Shown piece after piece: positions 11,333 through 20,339 of a stretch of 64,000 nt of DNA (positions are counted from its first letter, which is position 1; every line of letters begins with the position of its first letter). The stretch is from positions 1-64,000 of the forward strand of contig QCSH01000002.1 of assembly GCA_003211555.1 (NCBI GenBank). The letters run 5' to 3'. The DNA comes from Pelagibacteraceae bacterium AG-470-G21. GTDB lineage: Bacteria; Pseudomonadota; Alphaproteobacteria; Pelagibacterales; Pelagibacteraceae. The notes under the pieces are model-generated. The model had not been told where the DNA came from. It searched no databases and worked only from the letters and a program-made list of their open reading frames with translations. Position numbers and translations under genes: made by a program.

Positions 11333-11704
11333 ATGAATATCATAAAACAGTTTTTTTATTTATCTAACTTAATATTATTTATTTTTTACTTGTATCCAGG
11401 GAGTATTCTAGGATGTTTCATATACAGTGACTGTAAAATTCAACCACAATTAACACGAGATTTCTTAGTATCCTCAAATCATGTTTATGTTTTTTTTATT
11501 ATATCTGTAATAGGACTAGTTGCTTTTAAGCACAAATTAAAAAATATAATTATATATCTACTTTTTATTTCTGTTGCATTAGAGGTTTGTCACTTATTTA
11601 TAACAGAAAGAGGATTTGAAATAGGTGATTTGTTTGGTAATATAATAGGTGTTCTTATATCAATTTTAATTTTACAAATAATTTACAAAGGTAGGCAAAA
11701 ATGA
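11333..11704 (+). CDS. VanZ-like small membrane protein
   Basis: This is a 123-residue protein with about four hydrophobic helices. The third and fourth resemble the VanZ core: ALEVCHLFITERGFEIGDLFGNIIGVLI matches the family's E-x-x-Q/H...R...D-x-x-xN-x-x-G pattern. VanZ-like proteins are small membrane proteins with poorly known roles, some linked to teicoplanin resistance in Gram-positives. No drug-resistance role is implied here. Its 3' end overlaps the zeta-subunit gene by 4 bp, so the two are translationally coupled. Confidence 0.6.
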   Translation: MNIIKQFFYLSNLILFIFYLYPGSILGCFIYSDCKIQPQLTRDFLVSSNHVYVFFIISVIGLVAFKHKLKNIIIYLLFISVALEVCHLFITERGFEIGDLFGNIIGVLISILILQIIYKGRQK

Positions 11705-12009
11705 GTTCATTTGATGAAAGAAAAAAAGGATTTGAAAAAAAGTTTGTTCATGACGAGGAAAAACAATTTAAAATTAATGCTAAAAAAAACAAATACTTAG
11801 GAGAATGGGCTTCTCAAATTCTCGGATACGATGAAGAAAACCAAAAACAATATATTCAAGATGTAATTAAAGCTGATTTTGCAGAAGCTGGAGACGAAGA
11901 TGTTTTTAGAAAATTGAATGCAGATTTGAAAGATCGAAATATATCAGAAGAAGATATCAGAAAAAAAATGCAAGAGTGTAATGAAAAAGCAACTACTGAA
12001 GTCAGCTAG
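11701..12009 (+). CDS. ATP synthase F1 zeta inhibitory subunit (DUF1476)
   Basis: This is a 102-residue soluble helical protein of the DUF1476 family. It opens with SSFDERKKGFEKKFVHDEEKQF and continues AKKNKYLGEWASQILGY, the typical N-terminal inhibitory region and hinge of the family. In Paracoccus denitrificans this protein is the zeta subunit, which plugs the F1 motor and blocks ATP hydrolysis. It is encoded away from the ATP synthase operon, as in other alphaproteobacteria. The downstream nuclease gene starts 29 bp inside its 3' end, in another frame. Confidence 0.88.
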   Translation: MSSFDERKKGFEKKFVHDEEKQFKINAKKNKYLGEWASQILGYDEENQKQYIQDVIKADFAEAGDEDVFRKLNADLKDRNISEEDIRKKMQECNEKATTEVS

Positions 12010-12493
12010 TTTTGTATTTTTATTTATACTAGTATTAACAAGTCATTTATTATCGGAAACAATCCTAATATCAGATAAAACTAAAGTAATTGATGGCGAT
12101 ACTATTGTAATAGAAAAAAAAAAAATTCGTTTTTCTGGAATAGATGCACCCGAAACTAATTTTAAAGGCAAAAAGCAGTTTTGTTTAAAAAATAATGAAA
12201 AAATTAATTGTGGAGAAATTTCAAAAGCTTCATTAATTAATAAAATTAAAGATAAAAAAATAAGATGCTTAATAGAAATTAATAAAGACTATTTCGGTAG
12301 ATATTTAGGGGAATGTTTTATAAATTCTGAGAGTATTTCAACTTATATGGTAAGAAATGGATATGCATTTGATTATCCAAAATATTCGAAAAAAAAATAT
12401 TTTAAAGACCAAATTTACGCAAAAAACAACAAACTAGGTTTATGGAGTATGCAATTTGATTATCCATGGATATGGAGAAAAAATAACAGATGA
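11981..12493 (+). CDS. Secreted thermonuclease-like (SNase) protein
   Basis: This is a 170-residue protein with an N-terminal signal peptide (MKKQLLKSASFVFLFILVLT, likely cleaved near residues 22-25) and a staphylococcal-nuclease (OB-fold) domain. The metal and catalytic elements VIDGDTIVI, RFSGIDAPE and the DYFGRYLGEC segment are present. It is likely a periplasmic or exported nuclease able to release phosphate and nucleosides from nucleic acid, or a structural SNase-like protein. The ATG lies inside the zeta gene, a 29-bp overlap that needs coupling or an independent start. Substrate is inferred from family only. Confidence 0.82.
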   Translation: MKKQLLKSASFVFLFILVLTSHLLSETILISDKTKVIDGDTIVIEKKKIRFSGIDAPETNFKGKKQFCLKNNEKINCGEISKASLINKIKDKKIRCLIEINKDYFGRYLGECFINSESISTYMVRNGYAFDYPKYSKKKYFKDQIYAKNNKLGLWSMQFDYPWIWRKNNR

Positions 12494-12506
12494 CTTATAT
12501 TAAGGT

Positions 12507-13106
12507 GTGATTCCTTTTAGAAAGTTATTTTTAATCATTGCTGTATTTTCATTCTCATCATGCTCATCTATCCCTAAAAATACCTCAGATGGCTGTTCAA
12601 TATTTACTGAGAAATATCTTTGGTACAAGCATGCAAAGAAAACCGAGAAAAAATGGGGAACACCAATAAATTTACAATTAGCAATAATAAAAATGGAATC
12701 TGATTTTGACTGGCTTGCAAAACCTGCTCGTCAAAAATTGTTTAAAGTCGTCCCTTACAAAAGGCCATCTAGTTCATTTGGATATTCACAAGCAATAAAA
12801 GGAACATGGCAGCAGTACAAAGATGAAACTGGAAATAAATATGCCTTGAGAACTCGATTTAAAGATAGTGTTGATTTCATTGGCTGGTACACAACTAAAA
12901 CAGAAAAGATTTTAAAAATATCAAAAAAAGACTCTTTTAGACAATACATTGCATATCACGAAGGCTGGGGAAATTATAAAAATTATAAGAGTAATCAAAA
13001 AGTGATAGTATTAGCAAAAAAAGTAGAGGGCTTTTCAAATAAATTCAAAAAGCAACTTAGCAAATGTAGTAAATCTTTAACTACAAGAAAATATGTTATT
13101 TTTTAA
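12507..13106 (+). CDS. Lytic transglycosylase-like (SLT) lipoprotein
   Basis: This is a 199-residue protein beginning with a signal peptide and a lipobox-like FSSC near residue 19, so it is probably a lipoprotein. The SLT-like core contains the candidate catalytic Glu in AIIKMESDFDW, then SSFGYSQAIKGTWQQYKDETG and AYHEGWGNY. It should cleave peptidoglycan glycan strands in the periplasm, complementing the amgK/murU recycling genes. The only good start is a GTG at 12507, with AAGG immediately upstream at a poor spacing, so expression may be low. Its 3' end overlaps the convergent RND transporter gene by 11 bp. Confidence 0.8.
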   Translation: MIPFRKLFLIIAVFSFSSCSSIPKNTSDGCSIFTEKYLWYKHAKKTEKKWGTPINLQLAIIKMESDFDWLAKPARQKLFKVVPYKRPSSSFGYSQAIKGTWQQYKDETGNKYALRTRFKDSVDFIGWYTTKTEKILKISKKDSFRQYIAYHEGWGNYKNYKSNQKVIVLAKKVEGFSNKFKKQLSKCSKSLTTRKYVIF

Positions 13107-16100
13107 CTAACTGTTTTTCTAATTCAAGATCTACTGCATCTATTCTGTCTGTATTTTTTGCAAGTGTTAAATACATTGTTGGAGTAACATACAAAGTAAA
13201 GAATGTAGAAATAATCATTCCACCAAAAATAGTTGAGCCTACAGACAGTCTAGACGCTTCTCCTGCTCCAGGGCCAATATTCCCAATTATTAACGGCAAC
13301 ATAGCTATCATTGTACTTAAAGAAGTCATTATGATAGGTCTTATTCTTAACTTACAAGCCTCCATTAGTGAATCTTCAATTTTGGCACCAGTTGTTCTAA
13401 TTTGATTAGTGTAATCGACTATTAGAATACTATTTTTTGTAGATATACCAATCAATATAATTAGAGCAATTTGAGAGAATATATTAATGGAACTATTTAA
13501 AAATAGAATAAATACGAGTCCCCCAAAAACTGCTAGAGGAACTGTCAATATAATTATAAAAGGATGAACAAATGAATTAAAAGTTGCAGCCATTACTAAG
13601 TAAGCAGTAATTAATGCTAAAGCAAAAATTAAAAAAATTTCATTACTTGTCTCTTTAAGCTCCTCTGACTTACCTTTCCATGTTATTTGGTTTTGAGGTG
13701 CAACTGTAACCATAACTTCCTCTAAATATTTTATAGCTTCAGATAAAGTATATTCTTCTGACAAGGCAGCTGATATAGTAACTGCTCTTTGCCTATTGTA
13801 TCTAGGTAATGCTTCAGCAGTACCTTTTTCATTAAATTCTACTAAACTTGCTAAAGATACTAATTTTCCAGTAGTTTCTGATCTTATAAAGATTTTTGAT
13901 AGACCATCCTTATCTCTTCTATCAGCTAAATATTGCTGTAGAATTATTGGATATTCTCTTCCTTCTTTATTAAATGTAGTTACTTTCTTTCCACCATATA
14001 ATGTCTCAAGAGTCCTACCAATATTTTCTATTGAAACACCTAGATCATTAGCTCTATTTTTATTGGTTATTAATTTTACTTCAGGCTTATTTTTTGTGTA
14101 ATCACTTTCAATTCTAAACATATTCCTATTTTTTCTAAGCTCACGTAAAATATCATTTTGAATTTTTTCTAATTCTTCATAACTAGTCCCATAAACAACC
14201 ATTTGAACAGGTTTATTGTAACTGGAGACTCTTATAGACTGTGGAGATATTGGAAATGCAAACGTTTCAGGTACAGTAACTACTTGTCCAATAGCCTCTC
14301 GCAAGACTACTTGTGTACTTTTTTCCCTATTTTTCCATTGATCTAATAGTGCAATAATAATAAAGGAATTATATGAAGTTGCAGATTTACCAAATCCGGG
14401 CACTCTCATTATCAATCTTTCATAAGGGCTATCTTCAGCCTGCAATAATTTTAAAATTCTTCCTTCAATAATTTGAGCTTTCTCTTGAGTATACTCGAAT
14501 GAACTACCTTCATCAGTTGAACCTATTATCAAATAAGCTCCTCTATCTTCTAGAGGTATCAACTCTTTTTTGGTAAAATTGAATAAATATACTGAAGCAC
14601 AAATTAGCAATATTATAAATAATGAAATCGATTTCTGCTTTTTTATCCAAAACTTTAATGTATCAATATAAAATTCAGTAAATCCTTTAAATCCATTATT
14701 AAATTTTCTAACTATAAAATTAATTTTTTCTTTTTTGTTTAAAAACTTACTACCCAACATGGGTGAAAGTGTTAAAGCTACAAATGAAGATACAACAATT
14801 GAGAAAGATAGTGCAATTGCAGTTTCTTTAAATAAGGTGCCAGCTATACCTTTTATAAAAATTAATGGTAAAAACACAGCTACTAAGATTAAAGTCGTTG
14901 CTATGATCGCAAATGTTATTTGTTTAGACCCTTTATAAGCAGCTACTAGTGGTGTCTCCCCCCTTTCAATTCTTGTGTAGATAGCATCAGTCATTATTAC
15001 AGAGTCGTCTGTAATAATCCCAATTGCTAAGATAAAGCTTAAAAGAACAAATATATTAATTGAGAGGTCAAAAATATATAAACCTAAAAACGATCCAATT
15101 AGACTGACTGGTAAAGCAACTGCAGGCACAATGACAGCTTTTATATTACCTAAAAATAGGTAGATAATTACAACAACTAATATAAAAGCTATTATCAAAC
15201 TTTTGTATACTTCCTGTATTGCGGTTCCTACGTAAGTTGCTCTGTTAAAAGCTATCTCCAATTTCAATCCATCTGGAAGAGATTTATTTAAAACTTTTAT
15301 TTTGTCTTTTATTTGTTTTGAAAGTTCAACAGTTGATGCCCCACTTTTAGCATATATCCCAATTCCAACCGTTTTTAAATTTGTTGCATTTTTCCTTTGA
15401 GCTTTAAATAAAGTTTTTTCAGAAACTGGACCAAACTCTACGTTTGCTACATCTGAAAGAGTTGTAACCTTTTCTTTATTTTTCTTTAATGGAAGTAGTT
15501 TGATAGTTTCAATATTTGAATAAGACTTATCAATATTTAAGGTCAAATCTTTGTTACTTGCTTCAAGGGTGCCGGCAGGAATGTTGATATTTTCGTTTCT
15601 TAGTGCCCTTTCAACTTCTTGAATAGTCAAATTGTTTGCGGCTAATTTAATAGGATCTAACCAAACTCTAACACTTAGCTCTCTCAGTCCGCCAACTAAA
15701 ATTCTACCAACATTTGGAACGCTTGAAAAAGCGTCTATTAGATATCTTTCCGCGTAATCACCTAAATCTAAGTCATTCCAAGTTGGTGATGAGAGCGCTA
15801 CCCACATTGTCGTTGTAAAACCTGCAGCTTGTTTTAATATTTGTGGAGGATTAGATTCACTTGGTAAATTATCGGCAACTCTTGATACTCTTTCTCTTAT
15901 ATCATTTGCTGCATCATCTAAATCTATATCTGTATTGAAATGAATATTTATTCTACTTCTTCCACTAAGAGAACTTGAGTCAATATTTTTTATTCCTTCA
16001 GCTCCACCAATGACATCTTCAATTTTTTGGGTTATTTCTTCATCGACAATTTCAGCTGATGCAGATTTATAATCCGTTTGTACTTGAACAACTGGAGGTT

Positions 16101-16224
16101 GGATACCATCTGGTAATTCTCTAACAGGCAATTCCCAAAAAACAAAAAGTCCAAAAATGATTAGTATCATCGACATCACCCAAGCAACTACTGGTCTTTT
16201 GATACTTACTTCAGTTATAAACAT
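13096..16224 (-). CDS. RND-family efflux transporter (AcrB/MexB-like inner membrane pump)
   Basis: This is a 1042-residue RND permease of normal length with 12 predicted membrane helices and two large periplasmic loops. The N-terminal helix (SIKRPVVAWVMSMILIIFGL), the TM4 acidic pair (IGIITDDSVIMTDA) and the C-terminal repeat region (GISTKNSILIVDY, RIRPIIMTSLSTMIAMLPL) are family signatures. It uses the proton motive force to expel hydrophobic or toxic compounds. The adaptor gene is directly upstream (3-bp gap), forming a two-gene operon. No outer membrane factor is encoded here. The substrate cannot be read from sequence. Confidence 0.93.
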   Translation of the reverse strand: MFITEVSIKRPVVAWVMSMILIIFGLFVFWELPVRELPDGIQPPVVQVQTDYKSASAEIVDEEITQKIEDVIGGAEGIKNIDSSSLSGRSRINIHFNTDIDLDDAANDIRERVSRVADNLPSESNPPQILKQAAGFTTTMWVALSSPTWNDLDLGDYAERYLIDAFSSVPNVGRILVGGLRELSVRVWLDPIKLAANNLTIQEVERALRNENINIPAGTLEASNKDLTLNIDKSYSNIETIKLLPLKKNKEKVTTLSDVANVEFGPVSEKTLFKAQRKNATNLKTVGIGIYAKSGASTVELSKQIKDKIKVLNKSLPDGLKLEIAFNRATYVGTAIQEVYKSLIIAFILVVVIIYLFLGNIKAVIVPAVALPVSLIGSFLGLYIFDLSINIFVLLSFILAIGIITDDSVIMTDAIYTRIERGETPLVAAYKGSKQITFAIIATTLILVAVFLPLIFIKGIAGTLFKETAIALSFSIVVSSFVALTLSPMLGSKFLNKKEKINFIVRKFNNGFKGFTEFYIDTLKFWIKKQKSISLFIILLICASVYLFNFTKKELIPLEDRGAYLIIGSTDEGSSFEYTQEKAQIIEGRILKLLQAEDSPYERLIMRVPGFGKSATSYNSFIIIALLDQWKNREKSTQVVLREAIGQVVTVPETFAFPISPQSIRVSSYNKPVQMVVYGTSYEELEKIQNDILRELRKNRNMFRIESDYTKNKPEVKLITNKNRANDLGVSIENIGRTLETLYGGKKVTTFNKEGREYPIILQQYLADRRDKDGLSKIFIRSETTGKLVSLASLVEFNEKGTAEALPRYNRQRAVTISAALSEEYTLSEAIKYLEEVMVTVAPQNQITWKGKSEELKETSNEIFLIFALALITAYLVMAATFNSFVHPFIIILTVPLAVFGGLVFILFLNSSINIFSQIALIILIGISTKNSILIVDYTNQIRTTGAKIEDSLMEACKLRIRPIIMTSLSTMIAMLPLIIGNIGPGAGEASRLSVGSTIFGGMIISTFFTLYVTPTMYLTLAKNTDRIDAVDLELEKQLVKK

Positions 16225-16227
16225 GAA

Positions 16228-17238
16228 TTATTTATTTTTATCTTCTTTTTTTTCAGAATTAGTCTTCTTAAAAATGTTTATTTTATCTAACCATGCGAAC
16301 ATACTTTTTTTCTTTTCTTTATTCTTCTTTCCGCCCCAGCCAGATTTATTTTGACTCGCTACTTTTGCACCTTTTTTAATAGGTCTTATTACCAAATTCG
16401 GTCTGACTTTTTTTGTACCTTCGGCAACAACTTTATCACCCACATTTAAGCCATTTAAAACTTCGACAAAACCCAAATATCTATCACCAATATCAATATT
16501 AGTTTTCAATGCTTTATTTTTTTCATTAACTCTATAAATAAATACGTTATCTCCTTCCACTATTGTGCTTGTATCTGGAATACTCAAACTTTGTCTCGTG
16601 TCATACTTTATTGAAATTTCTAAAAACGAACCGGGTAAGATTTCACCAGTTGTATTATCCATTTTTATTCTTGTTGGTAATGATCTAGTATCTTCACTTA
16701 TTCTACTTGCCAATGAATCAACTTGTCCATTATATATTTTATTTTTATATCCAGAAAATTTAATATCCACTGGCAATCCAACTTTAATAAATGGAACAAA
16801 CATTTCAGGAATATCTACATCACAATAAATTATACTTGTGTTTTCAAGGTTAACTAAGATTGAAGACTTTGAAACTTCTATATCCTCTGAAAATTCTCTT
16901 TTTCCAATTGTACCATCAAATTGAGCAATAATTTTTCTATTTTTTAGTTCAGCTATAATCTCACCTTTTTTAACTTTTTGATTAAAATTTATAGGTTTTA
17001 GAATTTCATATTTTTCTATTTTGTATGATTGAGTTTTAAATGGGGTAGCTGTTCCATAAGTACTAATAAGATTTTCAAAAACTCTGTTTTCTGCAGCTGT
17101 AACAATTATTCCTGGAGGAGGTCGCTTACTAAATTTTTTCTTAAAATGATTTCCGATCATAGTTCTACCAACAATTACAGTTGCTATGATGAGAAAGAAT
17201 ATAACTATTATGCTTGTTATTTTTGTTGATCTTTTCAT
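16228..17238 (-). CDS. RND periplasmic adaptor (membrane fusion protein), hairpin-less
   Basis: This is a 336-residue adaptor with an N-terminal membrane anchor (about 7-27). The two lipoyl half-motifs (YEILKPINFNQKVKKGEIIAEL and IIAQFDGTIGKREF) are separated by only a few residues, so the usual alpha-helical hairpin that contacts TolC is missing. A beta-barrel and a membrane-proximal domain follow, then a Lys-rich tail (about 290-336) that is unusual for the family. It should link the RND pump encoded downstream to the periplasm or an outer membrane exit duct. The gene just precedes the pump and follows sseA (3-bp gap), so these may be cotranscribed. Confidence 0.85.
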   Translation of the reverse strand: MKRSTKITSIIVIFFLIIATVIVGRTMIGNHFKKKFSKRPPPGIIVTAAENRVFENLISTYGTATPFKTQSYKIEKYEILKPINFNQKVKKGEIIAELKNRKIIAQFDGTIGKREFSEDIEVSKSSILVNLENTSIIYCDVDIPEMFVPFIKVGLPVDIKFSGYKNKIYNGQVDSLASRISEDTRSLPTRIKMDNTTGEILPGSFLEISIKYDTRQSLSIPDTSTIVEGDNVFIYRVNEKNKALKTNIDIGDRYLGFVEVLNGLNVGDKVVAEGTKKVRPNLVIRPIKKGAKVASQNKSGWGGKKNKEKKKSMFAWLDKINIFKKTNSEKKEDKNK

Positions 17239-17241
17239 TAT

Positions 17242-18054
17242 TTATATTTTTCCATATTCAGCCCAAGAACCGTCGTATATGACTGGAAGATACTTATTAT
17301 TAACTAGAGAATATGCAAGTGCCAAAACACATGCTGTTATGCCAGAACCACATGAAAACACGACATTTATATCATCATTTAACGATAGTTCTTTGAAATG
17401 TGTAGAAATTTCTGCCTTGTTCTTAAAAGTATAATTATCATTGATTAAAGTTTTAAAGGGTAAGCAAACTGAATTAGGAATTGAACCACTCTTTACATTT
17501 TTTCGAGGATCAGGAGTATTACCATCAAAACGATCTCTACTTCTTGCATCTACTAAGTTAAATTCATTTAAACTTATATTGCTATCAACCTGTTCTTTGC
17601 TTTTCACCATATTAATATTCTCTTTTGCGATATAATTTGATATTTCAATAATTTCATTATTTGTTGAAATTTTTCTTTTTTCGTTTTTCCATTTGTAAAA
17701 ACCACCATCTAAAACATGTACTTTTTCTTTATCGTGACCAAAATAAATTAAATTAAACCAAACTCTACAAGCACTTAAAACATCAGAATTATCATAAATT
17801 ACAACTTTATCATTGTTAGATATTCCCAATGACGAAACTATTTTTTCCCATGACTTTGAGTCAGTTAACATATGAGGTAACTCGGTTGATTTCTTGCAAT
17901 TCTCATCAATATCAAAAAAAATTGCATTTGGAATATGTTGTTTTTCATATTCTTCTTTCCCGCTTCTTTTCGTTGCAGGCATATGCCAAGATCCATCTAT
18001 TATTTTAACTTTAGTTAAATTTTTTTCTAACCAATCAGTAGAAACTAGAGACAT
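17242..18054 (-). CDS. sseA: 3-mercaptopyruvate / thiosulfate sulfurtransferase
   Basis: This is a 270-residue tandem rhodanese protein. The N-terminal rhodanese-like half is inactive (about 1-130; VIYDNSDVLSACRVW region) and the catalytic half ends in SCGSGITACVLALA, with the active-site Cys at residue 235. The CGSG(I/V)T loop is typical of mercaptopyruvate sulfurtransferases. It moves sulfane sulfur from 3-mercaptopyruvate or thiosulfate to thiols in the cytoplasm. Its ATG overlaps the msrA stop (TAATG), so the two are coupled in a sulfur/oxidative repair pair. Confidence 0.9.
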   Translation of the reverse strand: MSLVSTDWLEKNLTKVKIIDGSWHMPATKRSGKEEYEKQHIPNAIFFDIDENCKKSTELPHMLTDSKSWEKIVSSLGISNNDKVVIYDNSDVLSACRVWFNLIYFGHDKEKVHVLDGGFYKWKNEKRKISTNNEIIEISNYIAKENINMVKSKEQVDSNISLNEFNLVDARSRDRFDGNTPDPRKNVKSGSIPNSVCLPFKTLINDNYTFKNKAEISTHFKELSLNDDINVVFSCGSGITACVLALAYSLVNNKYLPVIYDGSWAEYGKI

Positions 18055-18500
18055 TAGAAGTTTTTTTCCAAATATTTTTGATGATAATCTTCTGCTTTAC
18101 TATAATTTTTTGATTTTGAAATTCTAGTTACAATTTTACCTTCAAACTTTTCATTAAATTCATTTAATATTTTGCTAGCAATTTTATTTTGATCTTCATT
18201 ATGAACAAATATTTCACTTCTGTACTGAGTTCCAACATCAGGACCTTGTCTATTTAAAGTAGTTGGATCGTGGAATTCAAAAAAATATCTTAAAATATCT
18301 TCATAAGATATTTTTGTATCATCAAATTCAATTTTGACTACTTCTGCATGATTAGTATTTCCATAACAAACTTCCTTATAAGAAGTTTGTTCTGTATTGC
18401 CACCACAATATCCAACCTCTGTGTTAACCACACCTTCCAACTTATTAAATTTAATTTCAGGACCCCAAAAACATCCAAGACCTAGAGTTGCTATTTCCAT
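18054..18500 (-). CDS. msrA: Peptide methionine-S-sulfoxide reductase MsrA
   Basis: This is a 148-residue MsrA with the active-site motif GCFWG (catalytic Cys10) and the conserved VGYCGG and YFFEFHDPTTLNRQGPDVGTQYRS segments. It reduces methionine S-sulfoxide in proteins, using thioredoxin. The protein is at the short end of the family: the C-terminal tail with the resolving cysteine found in many MsrAs is absent, ending at KYLEKNF. The gene is the first of a minus-strand unit with sseA and possibly the RND genes. A short 34-bp gap separates it from the divergent EamA transporter gene. Confidence 0.94.
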   Translation of the reverse strand: MEIATLGLGCFWGPEIKFNKLEGVVNTEVGYCGGNTEQTSYKEVCYGNTNHAEVVKIEFDDTKISYEDILRYFFEFHDPTTLNRQGPDVGTQYRSEIFVHNEDQNKIASKILNEFNEKFEGKIVTRISKSKNYSKAEDYHQKYLEKNF

Positions 18501-18534
18501 TGATAAAAGTTTTAATTAATCTAAAGTTATTATC

Positions 18535-19416
18535 ATGCTTTCCAAAAATCAATTAGGCTTTTTTTACATGTTTTTGTCTATATGCGCTTTTTCGTCCATG
18601 GATGTTATAGTTAAATGGACATCTGATTATCCTATTGGACAAGTAATGTTTTTTAGAGGTCTATTTGGTATATTACCAATAATTTTTTTAATACCCAACG
18701 AAAGGTTTAAAAATTTTTACATAACTAAAAGACCGGGATTGCATTTAAAAAGATGTTGTTCAGGATTGATAGCTTTAGCGGCAATATTTCTCGCCCTTAG
18801 AAACCTTCCTCTTGCAACAGTTACAAGCATTTCTTTTGCTGCTCCAATTTTTACAACACTGCTTTCTATTTTTTTTCTAAGCGAGAGAGTGGGTGCTTAC
18901 AGATGGGCTGCAGTATTTGTTGGTTTTATTGGTGTTTTAGTTATTACCCAACCTGGCTTCTCAAGTTTGAATATTTATTATTTATTTCCTATAATTTTTT
19001 GCATTGGAATGTCATATGTTGCAATTACTATTAGACAACTTTCAACAACAGAACCGGTTTGGCTAATTTCATTCTTTTTTTCTTTTGCAATTACATTGGT
19101 AGGCATTATATCAATACCTTATGGCTGGATCATGCCTTCATTAATTGATTTTTTTTTATTATGTACAATTGGTATATTGGGTGGCACAGCAAATTTATTA
19201 TTAAGCCAATCGTATAAATTATCTGAAGTTTCGTTAGTAACACCACTAAAATATTTGGGTTTAATATTTGCAATAATTTTTGGTTATTTAATCTGGGACG
19301 AAATTCCAACAATTAAAACTTTGATGGGAGCATCTTTAGTAATTATATCCTCGATTATTATATTCCGAAGAGAAATATTTCTTAATAAACAAGTAACAGT
19401 TAGCAGAAATGAGTAA
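18535..19416 (+). CDS. EamA/DMT-family transporter
   Basis: This is a 293-residue drug/metabolite transporter with about ten membrane helices in two EamA repeats. The repeats contain RGLFGILPIIFLIP, ATVTSISFAAPIFTTLLSIFFLSERVGAYRWAAV and, in the second half, EVSLVTPLKYLGLIFAIIFGYLIWDE. Members move amino acids, S-adenosylmethionine, nucleosides or other metabolites, and the substrate cannot be inferred here. It overlaps the alkA-like gene by 8 bp (TGAGTAA region), which suggests coupled translation rather than shared function. Confidence 0.88.
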   Translation: MLSKNQLGFFYMFLSICAFSSMDVIVKWTSDYPIGQVMFFRGLFGILPIIFLIPNERFKNFYITKRPGLHLKRCCSGLIALAAIFLALRNLPLATVTSISFAAPIFTTLLSIFFLSERVGAYRWAAVFVGFIGVLVITQPGFSSLNIYYLFPIIFCIGMSYVAITIRQLSTTEPVWLISFFFSFAITLVGIISIPYGWIMPSLIDFFLLCTIGILGGTANLLLSQSYKLSEVSLVTPLKYLGLIFAIIFGYLIWDEIPTIKTLMGASLVIISSIIIFRREIFLNKQVTVSRNE

Positions 19417-20035
19417 AGCGCCCCCATATTGGATAACAGCAAAAAATTATCTTTCAAAAAAAGACGATATTTTGAAATCTCTTATTAAAAAATACAAAGA
19501 TAATCATTTAAGAACTAGAAAAGACGTTTTTTATTCATTATGTAAAAGTATTGTAGGACAACAAATTAGTGTTGCTGCAGCAGACTCTGTGTTCAAAAAG
19601 TTTGAAAATGCTTGCGGCAAAAAAATTAATCCAAAAGTTGTTTCAAAATTAAAAGCATCCCAATTAAAAAAATGTGGTCTCAGTCGTCAAAAAATTCGAG
19701 GCATATTAGAGATGTCTCAAAGGTTTAAAGATAAAACTTTTAATCCTAGGCTAATCTCAAAAATGTCCGATGAAGAGGCTATTGAGTATCTTTCAACCTT
19801 AAGACAGATTGGTAAATGGTCTGCTGAGATGATTTTATTATTTACGTATAATAGATCTAATATTTGGCCAGTGCAGGATATTGGTTTATTAAGAGCAATT
19901 TCAAATAATTATAAAAAAAAATATCTTCCACCTGAAACTTTTGTAAAAAAACTTCAAAAAAGATTTTCTCCATACTGTTCAGTTGCAACTTGGTATTTAT
20001 GGCGTTCTATTGATGATGATACTATTCAGTATTAA
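19409..20035 (+). CDS. HhH-GPD DNA glycosylase (AlkA-like 3-methyladenine glycosylase)
   Basis: This is a 208-residue glycosylase of the helix-hairpin-helix-GPD superfamily. It has ICKSIVGQQIS near the N-terminus, the hairpin LSTLRQIGKWSAEMILLF and the catalytic Asp in WPVQDIGLLRAI. It lacks an Fe-S cluster Cys motif, so it fits AlkA/MagIII-like enzymes rather than MutY or Nth. It should remove alkylated purines from DNA. Length is close to compact bacterial 3-methyladenine glycosylases. Its ATG lies within the last codons of the EamA gene, and its end overlaps the convergent DUF1330 gene by 14 bp. Confidence 0.87.
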   Translation: MSKAPPYWITAKNYLSKKDDILKSLIKKYKDNHLRTRKDVFYSLCKSIVGQQISVAAADSVFKKFENACGKKINPKVVSKLKASQLKKCGLSRQKIRGILEMSQRFKDKTFNPRLISKMSDEEAIEYLSTLRQIGKWSAEMILLFTYNRSNIWPVQDIGLLRAISNNYKKKYLPPETFVKKLQKRFSPYCSVATWYLWRSIDDDTIQY

Positions 20036-20318
20036 TGCCTTCCACAATAAACATATGTCTTTTAGTCGTTTGCTCTGCATAAGACCAAGCTTTTAAATAA
20101 TCTTTGGACTCGTGACAAGATATTGCTTCATTGTAACTAGGAAATTCCCATATGACTGTTCTTAATATTTTATCTCCGCTATAATCTTTTAGTTTACCTC
20201 CTCTTACTACTGGCTTTCCTCCAAATCTTTTTATTATTGGAACTGCACTTTCACCATACTTTCTTAAATTGTCTTGATCTTTTATTTCTGTATATAAACT
20301 TATCCAATATGCCTTCAT
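20022..20318 (-). CDS. DUF1330 family protein, copy 1
   Basis: This is a 98-residue soluble protein of the DUF1330 (ferredoxin-like dimeric alpha-beta barrel) family. It starts KAYWISLYTEIKDQDNLRKYGESA and contains the GGKPVVRGGKL and EFPSYNEAISCHESKDY segments. No enzymatic role is established. It is a tandem paralog of the gene at 20340-20627, with about 35-40 percent of positions shared by eye. The pair probably arose by duplication and diverged. It converges on and overlaps the alkA-like gene by 14 bp. Confidence 0.8.
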   Translation of the reverse strand: MKAYWISLYTEIKDQDNLRKYGESAVPIIKRFGGKPVVRGGKLKDYSGDKILRTVIWEFPSYNEAISCHESKDYLKAWSYAEQTTKRHMFIVEGINTE

Positions 20319-20339
20319 TTATGCCTCTTTTGTTAGTTA

